Source: Bradyrhizobium australiense (lineage in GTDB: Bacteria > Pseudomonadota > Alphaproteobacteria > Rhizobiales > Xanthobacteraceae). From it: 64,000 nt of DNA. Under the pieces are notes generated by a model, which saw nothing but the letters and a program-made list of their open reading frames with translations, was not told the origin of the DNA and did not search any database. The translations under genes and the position numbers were made by a program. This document shows positions 34,395-42,253 of the stretch, in pieces. The stretch lies in assembly GCF_013114825.1 (NCBI RefSeq), contig NZ_JAAVLX010000008.1, positions 62,001 through 126,000 on the forward strand, read 5' to 3'. The stretch's first letter is position 1; each line of letters begins with the position of its first letter.

Positions 34395-34573
34395 CGCACA
34401 CTCCCGCGGACGCAATTATCGGTCCACTCGACCGGGGCGATTACACTTCATTATGGTTGCTGCTGGGTTAATTTGCCGTGTCTGCGCGCCCGACCGCGCT
34501 TCACGCGCGCGCAGTCATTTTTTGTTAACTATCAAAGCCCTTAATCGGCGAATACTTTTCCAGGATTCCTGTA

Positions 34574-34693
34574 ATGCGAGGCGTGCTCGCCCCTGCTCCA
34601 TGTCTGATTGCTGCGCTGACGCTTACGGGCTGCCTGGCCCGGAGCGCGCAGGTCCCGGTCGTATCCGAAGGCGGTCTCGATGCCTGCCGTTGA
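34574..34693 (+). CDS. Tiny lipoprotein overlapping the glycosyltransferase start
   Basis: A 39-residue product. MRGVLAPAPCLIAALTLTGC gives a basic N-terminus, hydrophobic core and lipobox LTGC with cysteine at residue 20, leaving a mature peptide of 20 residues (LARSAQVPVV and so on). AGGA sits eight bases before the ATG. Its last 14 bases overlap the glycosyltransferase start at 34680 in another frame, so translational coupling is likely. Short lipoproteins of this type are common in outer membranes; function unknown. Too short to prove by composition, but the lipobox, RBS and position support it. Confidence 0.6.
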   Translation: MRGVLAPAPCLIAALTLTGCLARSAQVPVVSEGGLDACR

Positions 34694-35813
34694 CGGTCAG
34701 CCGCTTCGTATCCTGCACGCAACGCGCGCGCCGGTCGGCGGCATTTTCCGCCATATCCTCGATCTCGCCAACGGGCAGGCCGACCGCGGTCATCACGTTG
34801 GCATCATCGCCGACAGCCTCACCGGCGGCGAACGCGCTGAGCAGGCGCTGGCGGAAATCGCCCCGCGCCTCAAGCTCGGTGTTCACCGCACCGCCATTCG
34901 CCGCGAGCCGCTGCCGAGCGATCTTTTGGTATGGGCCCGGTTCCAGCGCATGATCCGCCAACTGAAGCCCGACGTGCTGCACGGTCACGGCGCCAAGGCC
35001 GGCACCTTCATGCGTTTAGGAACCGCTTCCCGCGACAGGATCAGGGTCTACACCCCGCATGGCGGCTCGCTGCATTATCCGCTGTCGACGCTGAAGGGCG
35101 ACATCTATGCCCGTGTCGAACGCGCGCTGATGAACGATACCGACCTGTTCCTGTTCGAAAGCGCGTTTGCTCGCAACACCTACCAGCGCACCATCGGCAC
35201 GCCGAAGGGACTGGTGCGATGCGTGTTCAACGGCGTCACCGCCAGTGAATTCGATCCGATCGTCAAGGCCGAGGACTCAACCGACCTGATCTATGTCGGC
35301 GAGTTCCGGCACATCAAGGGCGCCGATCTTCTGATCGATGCGGTAGCCCGGCTGCGCGCCGACGGCTGTCCGGTGACGCTGACGCTCGCCGGCGACGGCG
35401 AGGAAAGCGAAGGCCTCAAAGCCCAGGTCGAGCGGCTCGGCCTCGGCGCGGCCGTGCGTTTCATCGGCCACGTCAAGGCGCGTTACGGCTTCTCCAAGGG
35501 CTCGCTGCTGGTGGTTCCCTCCCGCGGAGACTCGATGCCCTACGTCGTGATCGAGGCGGCCGCCGCCGGCATTCCGATGGTCGCCGCCAATGTCGGCGGC
35601 ATCCCCGAGATTTTCGGCCCGCATGGCGATGCCTTGTTCGCGTCCAGCAACGCCGCGGCCATGGCCGATGCCATCGAAGCTGCGCTGAAGGATCCGGCCG
35701 CAACCAAAGAACGAGCCAAATCGCTGCGCGAACGAATCTTCCAACATTTTTCGCAGAAGGCGATGGTCGAAGGTGTTTTCGCCGGTTACCGCGACGCATT
35801 TGCCAATCGTTAA
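34680..35813 (+). CDS. Glycosyltransferase family 4
   Basis: 377 residues, GT-B fold. ATRAPVGGIFRHILDLANGQADRGHHVG is the acceptor-side N-terminal start, and the donor-binding C-terminal half has YVGEFRHIKGADLLIDAVARL, SRGDSMPYVVIEAAAAGIPMVAANVGGIPEIFG (the E-x7-E segment) and SNAAAMADAI. It transfers a nucleotide-activated sugar to the lipid-linked EPS repeat at the cytoplasmic membrane face. AAGGCGG precedes the ATG at 34680. It is followed by the initiating sugar transferase and a polymerase in one direction, probably an operon. Confidence 0.92.
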   Translation: MPAVDGQPLRILHATRAPVGGIFRHILDLANGQADRGHHVGIIADSLTGGERAEQALAEIAPRLKLGVHRTAIRREPLPSDLLVWARFQRMIRQLKPDVLHGHGAKAGTFMRLGTASRDRIRVYTPHGGSLHYPLSTLKGDIYARVERALMNDTDLFLFESAFARNTYQRTIGTPKGLVRCVFNGVTASEFDPIVKAEDSTDLIYVGEFRHIKGADLLIDAVARLRADGCPVTLTLAGDGEESEGLKAQVERLGLGAAVRFIGHVKARYGFSKGSLLVVPSRGDSMPYVVIEAAAAGIPMVAANVGGIPEIFGPHGDALFASSNAAAMADAIEAALKDPAATKERAKSLRERIFQHFSQKAMVEGVFAGYRDAFANR

Positions 35814-35916
35814 CCGTTCTTTACACGTAACTGTTTCTTCCGAATTGTCCCGTAAGCCGTGGCGTGGGGAATTCCGCGCCGGCGGGCACGTTTCCTATGT
35901 GCCCGCTCAAGAACGG

Positions 35917-37464
35917 ATGAGGACAGTGGAACCGATTAACGCACGCTCGATGCTCGATGCCGCTGCGATCGCCAGCGCCGATCGTCCGCCGGTCGAACGG
36001 CGGCGCAGGCTGTCTCCAGCGGCGCTCACCGTCACCAATCAGAAAGTTGGCCGCGCCTACTCGCCAATCGTGATCGCAGGCGTGGTTCGCGTGATCGATT
36101 TCGCGATGTTGAGCGCGATCGGCATCGCACTCTATTTCGGGTATGTCGCGCCTCTCAGAGGCTTTTCCTGGGAGTTTCTCGCGGCGATCTTCGGCGTGGC
36201 GGCAACGGCCGTAATCTGCTTCCAGGCCGCCGATATCTACCAGGTGCAGCTATTCCGTGGCCATCTTCGCCAGATGACGCGGATGGTTTCATCCTGGGCG
36301 TTCGTGTTCCTGCTGTTCGTCAGCGCATCCTTCATCGTCAAACTCGGCAGCGAAATTTCGCGGCTGTGGCTCACGGCGTTTTTCGTGAGCGGCCTCGCGG
36401 CGCTGGTGGCCGGGCGCTTGTTCCTGCGCTCGCTGGTGCGCGACTGGGCCCGTCAGGGCCGGCTCGATCGTCGCACCATCATCGTCGGCGCGGACCAGAG
36501 CGGCGAGCAACTCGTGCAGGCGCTCAAGACGCAGGATGATTCCGACATCCATGTGCTTGGCGTGTTCGACGACCGCAACGACGATCGCGCGATGGAGACC
36601 TGCGCCGGCAGCCCCAAGCTTGGCAAGGTCGACGACATCGTCGAATTCGCGCGTCGCACCCGCATCGATCTGGTGCTGTTCGCGCTACCGATTTCGGCCG
36701 AGACCCGCATTCTCGATATGCTGAAGAAGCTGTGGGTGCTTCCGGTCGATATCCGCCTTTCGGCCCATACCAATAAGCTGCGCTTCCGTCCTCGCTCCTA
36801 TTCGTATCTTGGCGAGGTGCCTACCCTCGATGTGTTCGAGGCGCCGATCACCGACTGGGATCTGGTGATGAAGTGGCTGTTCGACCACGTCGTCGGCTTC
36901 GTGATCCTGGTGCTGGCAGTGCCGGTGATGGGGCTGGTCGCGCTCGCGGTCAAGCTCGACAGCCCCGGGCCGGTACTGTTCCGCCAGAAGCGGTTCGGCT
37001 TCAACAATGAGCGCATCGACGTCTTCAAGTTTCGCTCGATGTACCACCATCAGGCAGATCCGACCGCCTCCAAGGTGGTGACCAAAAACGATCCCCGCGT
37101 GACCCGCGTCGGGCGCTTCATCCGCAAGACCAGCCTCGACGAACTGCCCCAACTCTTCAACGTGGTGTTCAAGAGCAATTTATCGCTGGTCGGGCCGCGT
37201 CCGCATGCCGTGCAGGGCAAATTGCAAAGCCGGCTGTTCGATGAGGCCGTCGACGGCTATTTCGCGCGCCACCGCGTCAAGCCGGGGATCACCGGCTGGG
37301 CGCAGATCAACGGCTGGCGCGGCGAGGTCGATACCGACGAAAAGATCCAGAAGCGCGTCGAGTTCGATCTTTATTACATCGAGAACTGGTCGGTGCTGTT
37401 CGATCTCTACATTCTGCTCAAGACGCCGATCGCCCTGATGACCAAGAGCGAGAACGCGTATTGA
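35917..37464 (+). CDS. Undecaprenyl-phosphate sugar phosphotransferase
   Basis: About 515 residues, WcaJ/ExoY-type polyisoprenyl-phosphate hexose-1-phosphate transferase. Four N-terminal membrane helices (residues 50-170) and a CoA/NAD-like central domain (RRTIIVGADQSGEQLVQAL) precede a fifth helix (FDHVVGFVILVLAVPVMGLVALAV) and the catalytic domain with SPGPVLFRQKRFGFNNERIDVFKFRSMY, TRVGRFIRKTSLDELPQLFNV and GPRPHAV (Asp-Glu catalytic pair). It primes EPS synthesis by loading the first sugar-phosphate on undecaprenyl phosphate. The ATG at 35917 lies 103 bases after the glycosyltransferase stop; a GTG at 35926 is an alternative. Confidence 0.93.
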   Translation: MRTVEPINARSMLDAAAIASADRPPVERRRRLSPAALTVTNQKVGRAYSPIVIAGVVRVIDFAMLSAIGIALYFGYVAPLRGFSWEFLAAIFGVAATAVICFQAADIYQVQLFRGHLRQMTRMVSSWAFVFLLFVSASFIVKLGSEISRLWLTAFFVSGLAALVAGRLFLRSLVRDWARQGRLDRRTIIVGADQSGEQLVQALKTQDDSDIHVLGVFDDRNDDRAMETCAGSPKLGKVDDIVEFARRTRIDLVLFALPISAETRILDMLKKLWVLPVDIRLSAHTNKLRFRPRSYSYLGEVPTLDVFEAPITDWDLVMKWLFDHVVGFVILVLAVPVMGLVALAVKLDSPGPVLFRQKRFGFNNERIDVFKFRSMYHHQADPTASKVVTKNDPRVTRVGRFIRKTSLDELPQLFNVVFKSNLSLVGPRPHAVQGKLQSRLFDEAVDGYFARHRVKPGITGWAQINGWRGEVDTDEKIQKRVEFDLYYIENWSVLFDLYILLKTPIALMTKSENAY

Positions 37465-37477
37465 GGGATCGCCAGCT

Positions 37478-37560
37478 GTCATTGCGAGCGAAGCGAAGCA
37501 AGCCATCGCGCAGCATCGGGAAAGATGGATTGCTTCGTCGCTATCGCTCCTCGCAATGAC
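37478..37560. repeat. Palindromic repeat, GTCATTGCGAGC family
   Basis: GTCATTGCGAGCGAAGCGAA at the left and CTCCTCGCAATGAC at the right, inner GCAAGCCATC / GATGGATTGC arms. It lies 13 bases after the sugar-transferase stop, inside the putative EPS operon. Confidence 0.85.
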
Positions 37561-37603
37561 GCGGATAGTGACGCCGTAGTTAGTTGAGTTGCGTGAGTAT
37601 GTG

Positions 37604-38890
37604 ATGGCGTATGCGGCGACAGCCGGGGGCTCTCTACCATCGACGACGGCGGCGCCCGGCGTGCTCGCTCTGCAGCGCGCGCTGGTTTGGCTGGTCGGTG
37701 CATCCGGCGCCATCGTCTTCATCGAGCCGTCGCCGTATGAAATAGCAACGCTTGCCGCCTCGGTAATCTTCTTCGCAACGGGCCTGCGGATCCGGCTGGT
37801 ATTCGTGCCGCTGCTGTTGCTGCTCTTTCTGCTCAACCTCGGCTACACCATCAGCTCGGTCGCGGTGTTTGACCGGCCCAATGTGCCGAACTGGATCGCG
37901 ACCTCCTGGTACATGGCGGTCACGGTTGTGTTCTTCGCAATGGTAATCTCCGAGGATACCGCGGCACGGCTCGACATGTTCCGCCGCGGCCTCGTCATCG
38001 GCGCTGTGATCGCAGCGCTCGCCGGCATCGCGGGTTATTTCAATCTCGTCCCCGGCGGCCGCGACCTGCTGACGCTATACGACCGCGCCCGCGGCACTTT
38101 CAAAGACCCCAACGTGTTCGGCGCGTTCCTGATCCTGCCCGCGTTGTTCGCCCTGCAAAGCGTCGTTTCGGACAAGCTCGGCAAATCGCTCCGCAGCGCG
38201 ATGGCGTTCGGCGTGATATCGCTGGCAATCCTGCTGGCATTTTCACGCGCCGCGTGGGGCGTGCTGATGTTGACCTCCGCGTTGATGCTGGCGCTGATGG
38301 TCCTGACGAGCCGCTCGCAGGCGCAGCGCTCGCGCATCATCGTGATGGCGCTGGTTACTGTCGTTCTGGCGGCCGCCCTCGTCGCGGTGCTGCTGTCGTT
38401 CGATTCGATTGCGGAGCTCTTCAAGCAGCGCGCCAGTTTCGACCAGAGTTATGACTCAGGCCGCTTCGGCCGTTTCGGCCGGCATCTTCTCGGTGCCGAT
38501 ATGGCGCTCGGGCTGCCGTTCGGCATCGGGCCGCTACAGTTCAACCGTTACTTCCCCGAAGATACCCATAATTCCTACCTGAACGCGTTCATGTCGGGCG
38601 GCTGGCTCTCCGGCGTCTGCTATCCGGCGCTGGTCTTCGTCACCATTTTGACGGGGTTCCGCTACGTCTTCGTGCGCGTGCCCTGGCAACTGGCCTATCT
38701 GGCAGTGTTCGCAGCCTTCCTCGGCACGGTCGGCGAGAGCTTCATCATCGATACCGACCATTGGCGGCACTTCTGGATGATGCTGGGGACGATGTGGGGC
38801 ATGTTCGTCGCTGCCGAGCGCTGGAAGGCGGACGCCAATTCTGCGCTCAAGGTGCCCATCGCGTGCAGATCACGACGCGTGGGAGAGTAG
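37604..38890 (+). CDS. O-antigen polymerase/ligase family membrane protein
   Basis: 428 residues from the ATG at 37604. It is a multi-pass inner-membrane protein with about ten hydrophobic segments and a long central loop with the pattern of Wzy/WaaL: ARGTFKDPNVFGAFLILPALF, then FDQSYDSGRFGRFGRHLLGADMALGLPFGIGPLQFNRYFPEDTHNSYLNAFMSGG, where THNSYL is the usual His-containing signature. It probably polymerises or ligates EPS repeats in the periplasm. A repeat separates it from the upstream transferase. Substrate cannot be assigned. Confidence 0.88.
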   Translation: MAYAATAGGSLPSTTAAPGVLALQRALVWLVGASGAIVFIEPSPYEIATLAASVIFFATGLRIRLVFVPLLLLLFLLNLGYTISSVAVFDRPNVPNWIATSWYMAVTVVFFAMVISEDTAARLDMFRRGLVIGAVIAALAGIAGYFNLVPGGRDLLTLYDRARGTFKDPNVFGAFLILPALFALQSVVSDKLGKSLRSAMAFGVISLAILLAFSRAAWGVLMLTSALMLALMVLTSRSQAQRSRIIVMALVTVVLAAALVAVLLSFDSIAELFKQRASFDQSYDSGRFGRFGRHLLGADMALGLPFGIGPLQFNRYFPEDTHNSYLNAFMSGGWLSGVCYPALVFVTILTGFRYVFVRVPWQLAYLAVFAAFLGTVGESFIIDTDHWRHFWMMLGTMWGMFVAAERWKADANSALKVPIACRSRRVGE

Positions 38891-38894
38891 GCGT

Positions 38895-39018
38895 GTAGGG
38901 TGGGCAAAGGGCGCGAAGTGCCGTGCCCACCATCGATCCGCGACGACTCCCAGATGCTGGGCACGCTTCCGCCTTCGCTCGTTGAGCTACGGCGGACAAG
39001 TCGTTTTTCCCATTCTAC
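38895..39018. repeat. Palindromic repeat, GTAGGGTGGGCAAAG family
   Basis: GTAGGGTGGGCAAAGGGCGC at the left, and a diverged right arm CGTTTTTCCCATTCTAC. The inner GTGCCCACCATCG / GATGCTGGGCACG arms are present. Second copy of the element at 32032, at the end of the EPS locus. Confidence 0.75.
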
Positions 39019-39035
39019 GATCCTGTGTCTGCGTA

Positions 39036-40217
39036 TTACTTCTCCACCGTAAACGTCAGCCCCGCGTGATCAACCAACCGCTTGATCAGCTTGTGCTGCA
39101 TCGCTGCGCCCGGCGTCCAGATGCCGGCCGGCACATCCGGCGTGTCGCGCAGCAAGCAGATCGCGCATTCCGAGATCATCTTCGACGTCGATCCATAGCC
39201 GGGATCGCGATCGCCCTTGACCGCGGCGCGAACTTGCCGGCCATCGGGCGCGATCGCAACGAACAGCAGATCGTAAAGACCATTCTCGCGTTCTTCCTTC
39301 GACGGTCCCTCGCCCGGCTTCGGTCCACCGGAGCTCATTTTCTCCGAGGTGTTCGCAGCAGCTATCGCCTTGGCTTTGGCCTCACCCTTTTCGCCGGCAC
39401 CGGTCAGCATCATCTCGTCGTAGACAAACTCCTTGCCGTAAGGGAAGCCTCTCAGAAGATTGGAGCGATGCACGTTGCGGGTGTTGATCGTTGCCATCAC
39501 GAAAGGCGTAGTCCAGGAATCGAGTTCCTGATCGAAGGCCGGCCTGTTGCCCGGCGGCTGTTTCGGGCCTTCGAAACCTGGCGTCAGCGCGAATGGGCTC
39601 CGCAGCAGCGCTATCATGCTCGGATCATTTGCTGCTGCGGCAAAGGTCGCCCGCATGCTGGCGGCTGTACCGCCGGAGAATGTGCCGCGCATATCGCGGA
39701 CGCGGCCCTTCACCCGGTTGACGGACGCCCCAAACACCTTTCTGGCTTCCTCCTGCACGCAGAAGACTCCGAGTTCGAACGGCAGCGAATCGAAGCCGCA
39801 GGAAAATATGATCCGCGCGCCGCTGGATTTCGCCGTCGCCTCGTGCGCCTCAATCATCCGGCGCATCCAGACTGGCTCGCCGCAAAGATCAAAATAGTCG
39901 ACGCCATCGGCAGCGCAGGCCGCGACAAGTTCGGAACCATAGAGCTGGTAAGGTCCAACGGTCGAGATAATCGACTTCGCCAGCCCAACCATCGCCTTCA
40001 GCGACGCCGGGTCAGCCGCATCCGCCACGATCAGCGGCGTGTCGGCCGGCGCGCCGATCGCGTCACGGACCGTGGCAAGCTTATCCTTGCTGCGGCCGGC
40101 CATTGCCCATTTGAGGCTGGCGTCACCCTTGTAATGCTCGGCGAGATATTCCGCGACGAGCTGGCCGGTGAAGCCGGTAGCGCCATAGACGACGATGTCG
40201 AATTTCGACGAAGACAT
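39036..40217 (-). CDS. Saccharopine dehydrogenase-like NAD(P)-binding protein
   Basis: 393 residues. The N-terminal Rossmann motif is FDIVVYGATGFTGQLVAEYL. DYFDLCGEPVWMRRMIEAHEATAKSSGARIIFSCGFDSLPFELG is the family centre, close to the trans-acting enoyl reductase group of mycobacteria. The C-terminal domain has NGLYDLLFVAIAPDGRQVRAAVKGDRDPGYGSTSKMISE. The reaction is not determined; it may reduce a lipid or polyketide intermediate. It is the only gene between two palindromic repeats. Confidence 0.88.
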   Translation of the reverse strand: MSSSKFDIVVYGATGFTGQLVAEYLAEHYKGDASLKWAMAGRSKDKLATVRDAIGAPADTPLIVADAADPASLKAMVGLAKSIISTVGPYQLYGSELVAACAADGVDYFDLCGEPVWMRRMIEAHEATAKSSGARIIFSCGFDSLPFELGVFCVQEEARKVFGASVNRVKGRVRDMRGTFSGGTAASMRATFAAAANDPSMIALLRSPFALTPGFEGPKQPPGNRPAFDQELDSWTTPFVMATINTRNVHRSNLLRGFPYGKEFVYDEMMLTGAGEKGEAKAKAIAAANTSEKMSSGGPKPGEGPSKEERENGLYDLLFVAIAPDGRQVRAAVKGDRDPGYGSTSKMISECAICLLRDTPDVPAGIWTPGAAMQHKLIKRLVDHAGLTFTVEK

Positions 40218-40252
40218 ATTCTCGTTCCCTGAAGTAATGACCGGGTCTTCTT

Positions 40253-40338
40253 GTCATTGCGAGCGAAGCGAAGCAATCCAGAAATCGGGCCGCGATGGAA
40301 GGCTGGATTGCTTCGTTCGCTTCGCTCCTCGCAATGAC
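40253..40338. repeat. Palindromic repeat, GTCATTGCGAGC family
   Basis: GTCATTGCGAGCGAAGCGAA at the left, CTCCTCGCAATGAC at the right; inner GCAATCCAG / CTGGATTGC arms are perfect. It is the fourth copy in the window, between two minus-strand genes. Confidence 0.85.
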
Positions 40339-40346
40339 CGTTGGAG

Positions 40347-41132
40347 CTACCTCTTCCCGTAGGATACGCCCATTCCGGCGCGCACGTCGGCCTGGATGCC
40401 GTAGGGCGCGATCGGATAGCGAAGGCCGTTCTTCGCGAGCTGCTTCATGCCCACAATGGCCTTGCCAAGATGCTCAGGCTTGAGCGCCATCAGCATCTCC
40501 TCGTCGGGCACCCCGCCGTAACGGCGCTCGGCAAAGCACGGCAGCGACAGGCTCGGCTCACCAGTCTTCAGCGCCCTGCCCCAGGAATCGGCGCACGCCG
40601 TCTCGCCGACCACGCCCCACTCAAACTTCTTGTAGCCGGTGTATTGCAGGCCATTGATCAGAATGATCATCTGCCCCGGCGTGGCGTAGACCAGGCAGAC
40701 ATCCGGCGGATTGAGCCGGCCGCTGGTGAGCGGGCTAACCGCCATTGCCTGATATTGGCCGAAAGGCACAACGTCGAGCGCCTCCTGGCGTTTGCGTGCG
40801 TCTTCGGCGGTGCCGTGCCAGACGCCGACGTAATTTTCCCCGGCGAGCCACTTCTCGTCCTGCGGCGCCAGCCCAATCACCGCGCGACACTGTGCGCCCA
40901 CCAGATCCTCACCCGTGATGCCGACGGTCCAGCCGAGCCGCGAGGCCATGCTGACGATCTGGTCGGTGGTATGCACTGCCGACGGACGGCGGATTTTTGG
41001 GATCGAGGTCATCTCTTCGACGCTGGCAAACATCTTGATGCCGATCACGGTTGTCTTCAGCCGAAGCAGGCTGTTGAGGTCGGCCACCATCCCGGCCAAG
41101 TCGAACGCTTCGGGCGGCGTTTGTTGTTGCAT
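40347..41132 (-). CDS. DUF169 domain-containing protein
   Basis: 261 residues. Family landmarks: LDLAGMVADLNSLLRLKTTVIGIKMFASVEEM at the start, QIVSMASRLGWTVGITGEDLVGAQCRAVIGLAP in the middle, and GVVGETACADSWGRALKTGEPSLSLPCFAERRYGGVPDEEMLMALKPEHL toward the end, with several conserved cysteines that could bind a metal or cluster. Role of DUF169 is unknown; some members sit near archaeal or bacterial reductases. It stands alone, oriented with its neighbours. Confidence 0.87.
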   Translation of the reverse strand: MQQQTPPEAFDLAGMVADLNSLLRLKTTVIGIKMFASVEEMTSIPKIRRPSAVHTTDQIVSMASRLGWTVGITGEDLVGAQCRAVIGLAPQDEKWLAGENYVGVWHGTAEDARKRQEALDVVPFGQYQAMAVSPLTSGRLNPPDVCLVYATPGQMIILINGLQYTGYKKFEWGVVGETACADSWGRALKTGEPSLSLPCFAERRYGGVPDEEMLMALKPEHLGKAIVGMKQLAKNGLRYPIAPYGIQADVRAGMGVSYGKR

Positions 41133-41199
41133 GGCGTCAACTCCCTAATCGGCGAACCCGCGCCTGTTGGGTGATTGTAGTCCGGCTTCCGATCGGCTT

Positions 41200-42015
41200 C
41201 TACTTCGGCGCGGGCCCCGGCAGCAGTTCGTCGATCTTGCCGGTGGCGCGGTAGGCGATCAGGCCCATCCATTCGCGCACAGCGAGGTCGGTCCGTCCCA
41301 ACCCATCGATCGCGATATTGGTAAAGTCAAATACGTCGCCGCGTCCGCCGACCCGCCAGTCCACGGGATAAGGTTCGACCGCAAATCCCGCCTTCCGGAA
41401 CAGGCCGATCGATCGCGGCATATGGAAGGCCGAGGTCACCAACAGCCAGCGCTCGCCTTCCTTGGGCGCAAGCAGCGCCTTCGAAAACTCTGCGTTCTCC
41501 TGCGTGTTTCGCGAAGCCCGTTCCATGATCAGCCGCGATTTGTCGATGCCGAGGCTTTCGAAAATGGCGCCGGCGAAATCGGCTTCCCTGGCATCGTTCG
41601 AAATCAGGTTCGCACTGCCGCCGGAGAAAACAATGCGCGCTTTTGGGTAGCGGTATGCCAGCGCGGCAGCCGCGATCAGGCGATCGGGCGAACTGCGCAC
41701 CACCGGCGTGCCGTGCGCAGCGGAGAGATCGGCTTCGATCGAGGCACCGAGCACGATGATGCCATCAGGCGCGCCGCGCGCACCGTCCCACGGCGGAAAG
41801 CGCTGCTCCAACGGATAAAGCAAGAGATTCCCGAGCGGCGACAGCCCGCAAATGACCAGCAGCAGAACGGCTGCGATCACCAGCTTGCGGCCGAGCGATG
41901 CAAAGCGCGTAAACATCAGAATGGCGCCGACGAAGCCCATGCCGATCAGCAGATTCGTCGGCAACAGCAGAAAGCCGAGCGTCTTGGAGAGGACAAAAAA
42001 CAAGGGAAGCCTCAT
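41200..42015 (-). CDS. YdcF family (DUF218) membrane protein
   Basis: 271 residues. Two N-terminal membrane segments (SKTLGFLLLPTNLLIGMGFVGAIL and LVIAAVLLLVICGLSPLGNLLL) precede a DUF218 domain: IIVLGASIEADLS, YPKARIVFSGGSANL, ASRNTQENAEFSKAL, RWLLVTSAFHMPRSIGLFRKAGFAVEPYPVDW. The family contains ElyC and SanA, linked to envelope or undecaprenyl metabolism. The ATG at 42015 is chosen over a TTG two codons upstream (42021). I see no ribosome-binding site of strength. Confidence 0.9.
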   Translation of the reverse strand: MRLPLFFVLSKTLGFLLLPTNLLIGMGFVGAILMFTRFASLGRKLVIAAVLLLVICGLSPLGNLLLYPLEQRFPPWDGARGAPDGIIVLGASIEADLSAAHGTPVVRSSPDRLIAAAALAYRYPKARIVFSGGSANLISNDAREADFAGAIFESLGIDKSRLIMERASRNTQENAEFSKALLAPKEGERWLLVTSAFHMPRSIGLFRKAGFAVEPYPVDWRVGGRGDVFDFTNIAIDGLGRTDLAVREWMGLIAYRATGKIDELLPGPAPK

Positions 42016-42032
42016 GAACAAGCAAACTCGTC

Positions 42033-42180
42033 ATACGCGGGCTTGCCGCCTTCGCCAAGGCTTCGGCGGCCGAGTGAACTCGTGGCCCGGCGAAGCCTTG
42101 GCCGAGACGGGACCCGCGTATCCATCTTTCTTCGAGAAAATTTTCTCAAGAAGATGGATTGCCGGGTCAAGCCCGGCAAT
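42033..42180. repeat. Three adjacent hairpins, composite repeat
   Basis: Hairpin one pairs ATACGCGGG (from 42033) with CCCGCGTAT (to 42121) and has inner CGCCAAGGCTTCG-like arms. Hairpin two pairs CCATCTTTCTTCGAGAAAA with TTTTCTCAAGAAGATGG (42122-42157). Hairpin three is ATTGCCGGG-TCAAG-CCCGGCAAT (42158-42180). It lies in the gap between the divergent ydcF-like and acetamidase genes. Confidence 0.8.
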
Positions 42181-42253
42181 TACGGATCCGAGACAACATC
42201 GACATCTCGCTTTACTCAAGGCACACTTGCGGCTCCCGTGTGGAAGCCTCCTC

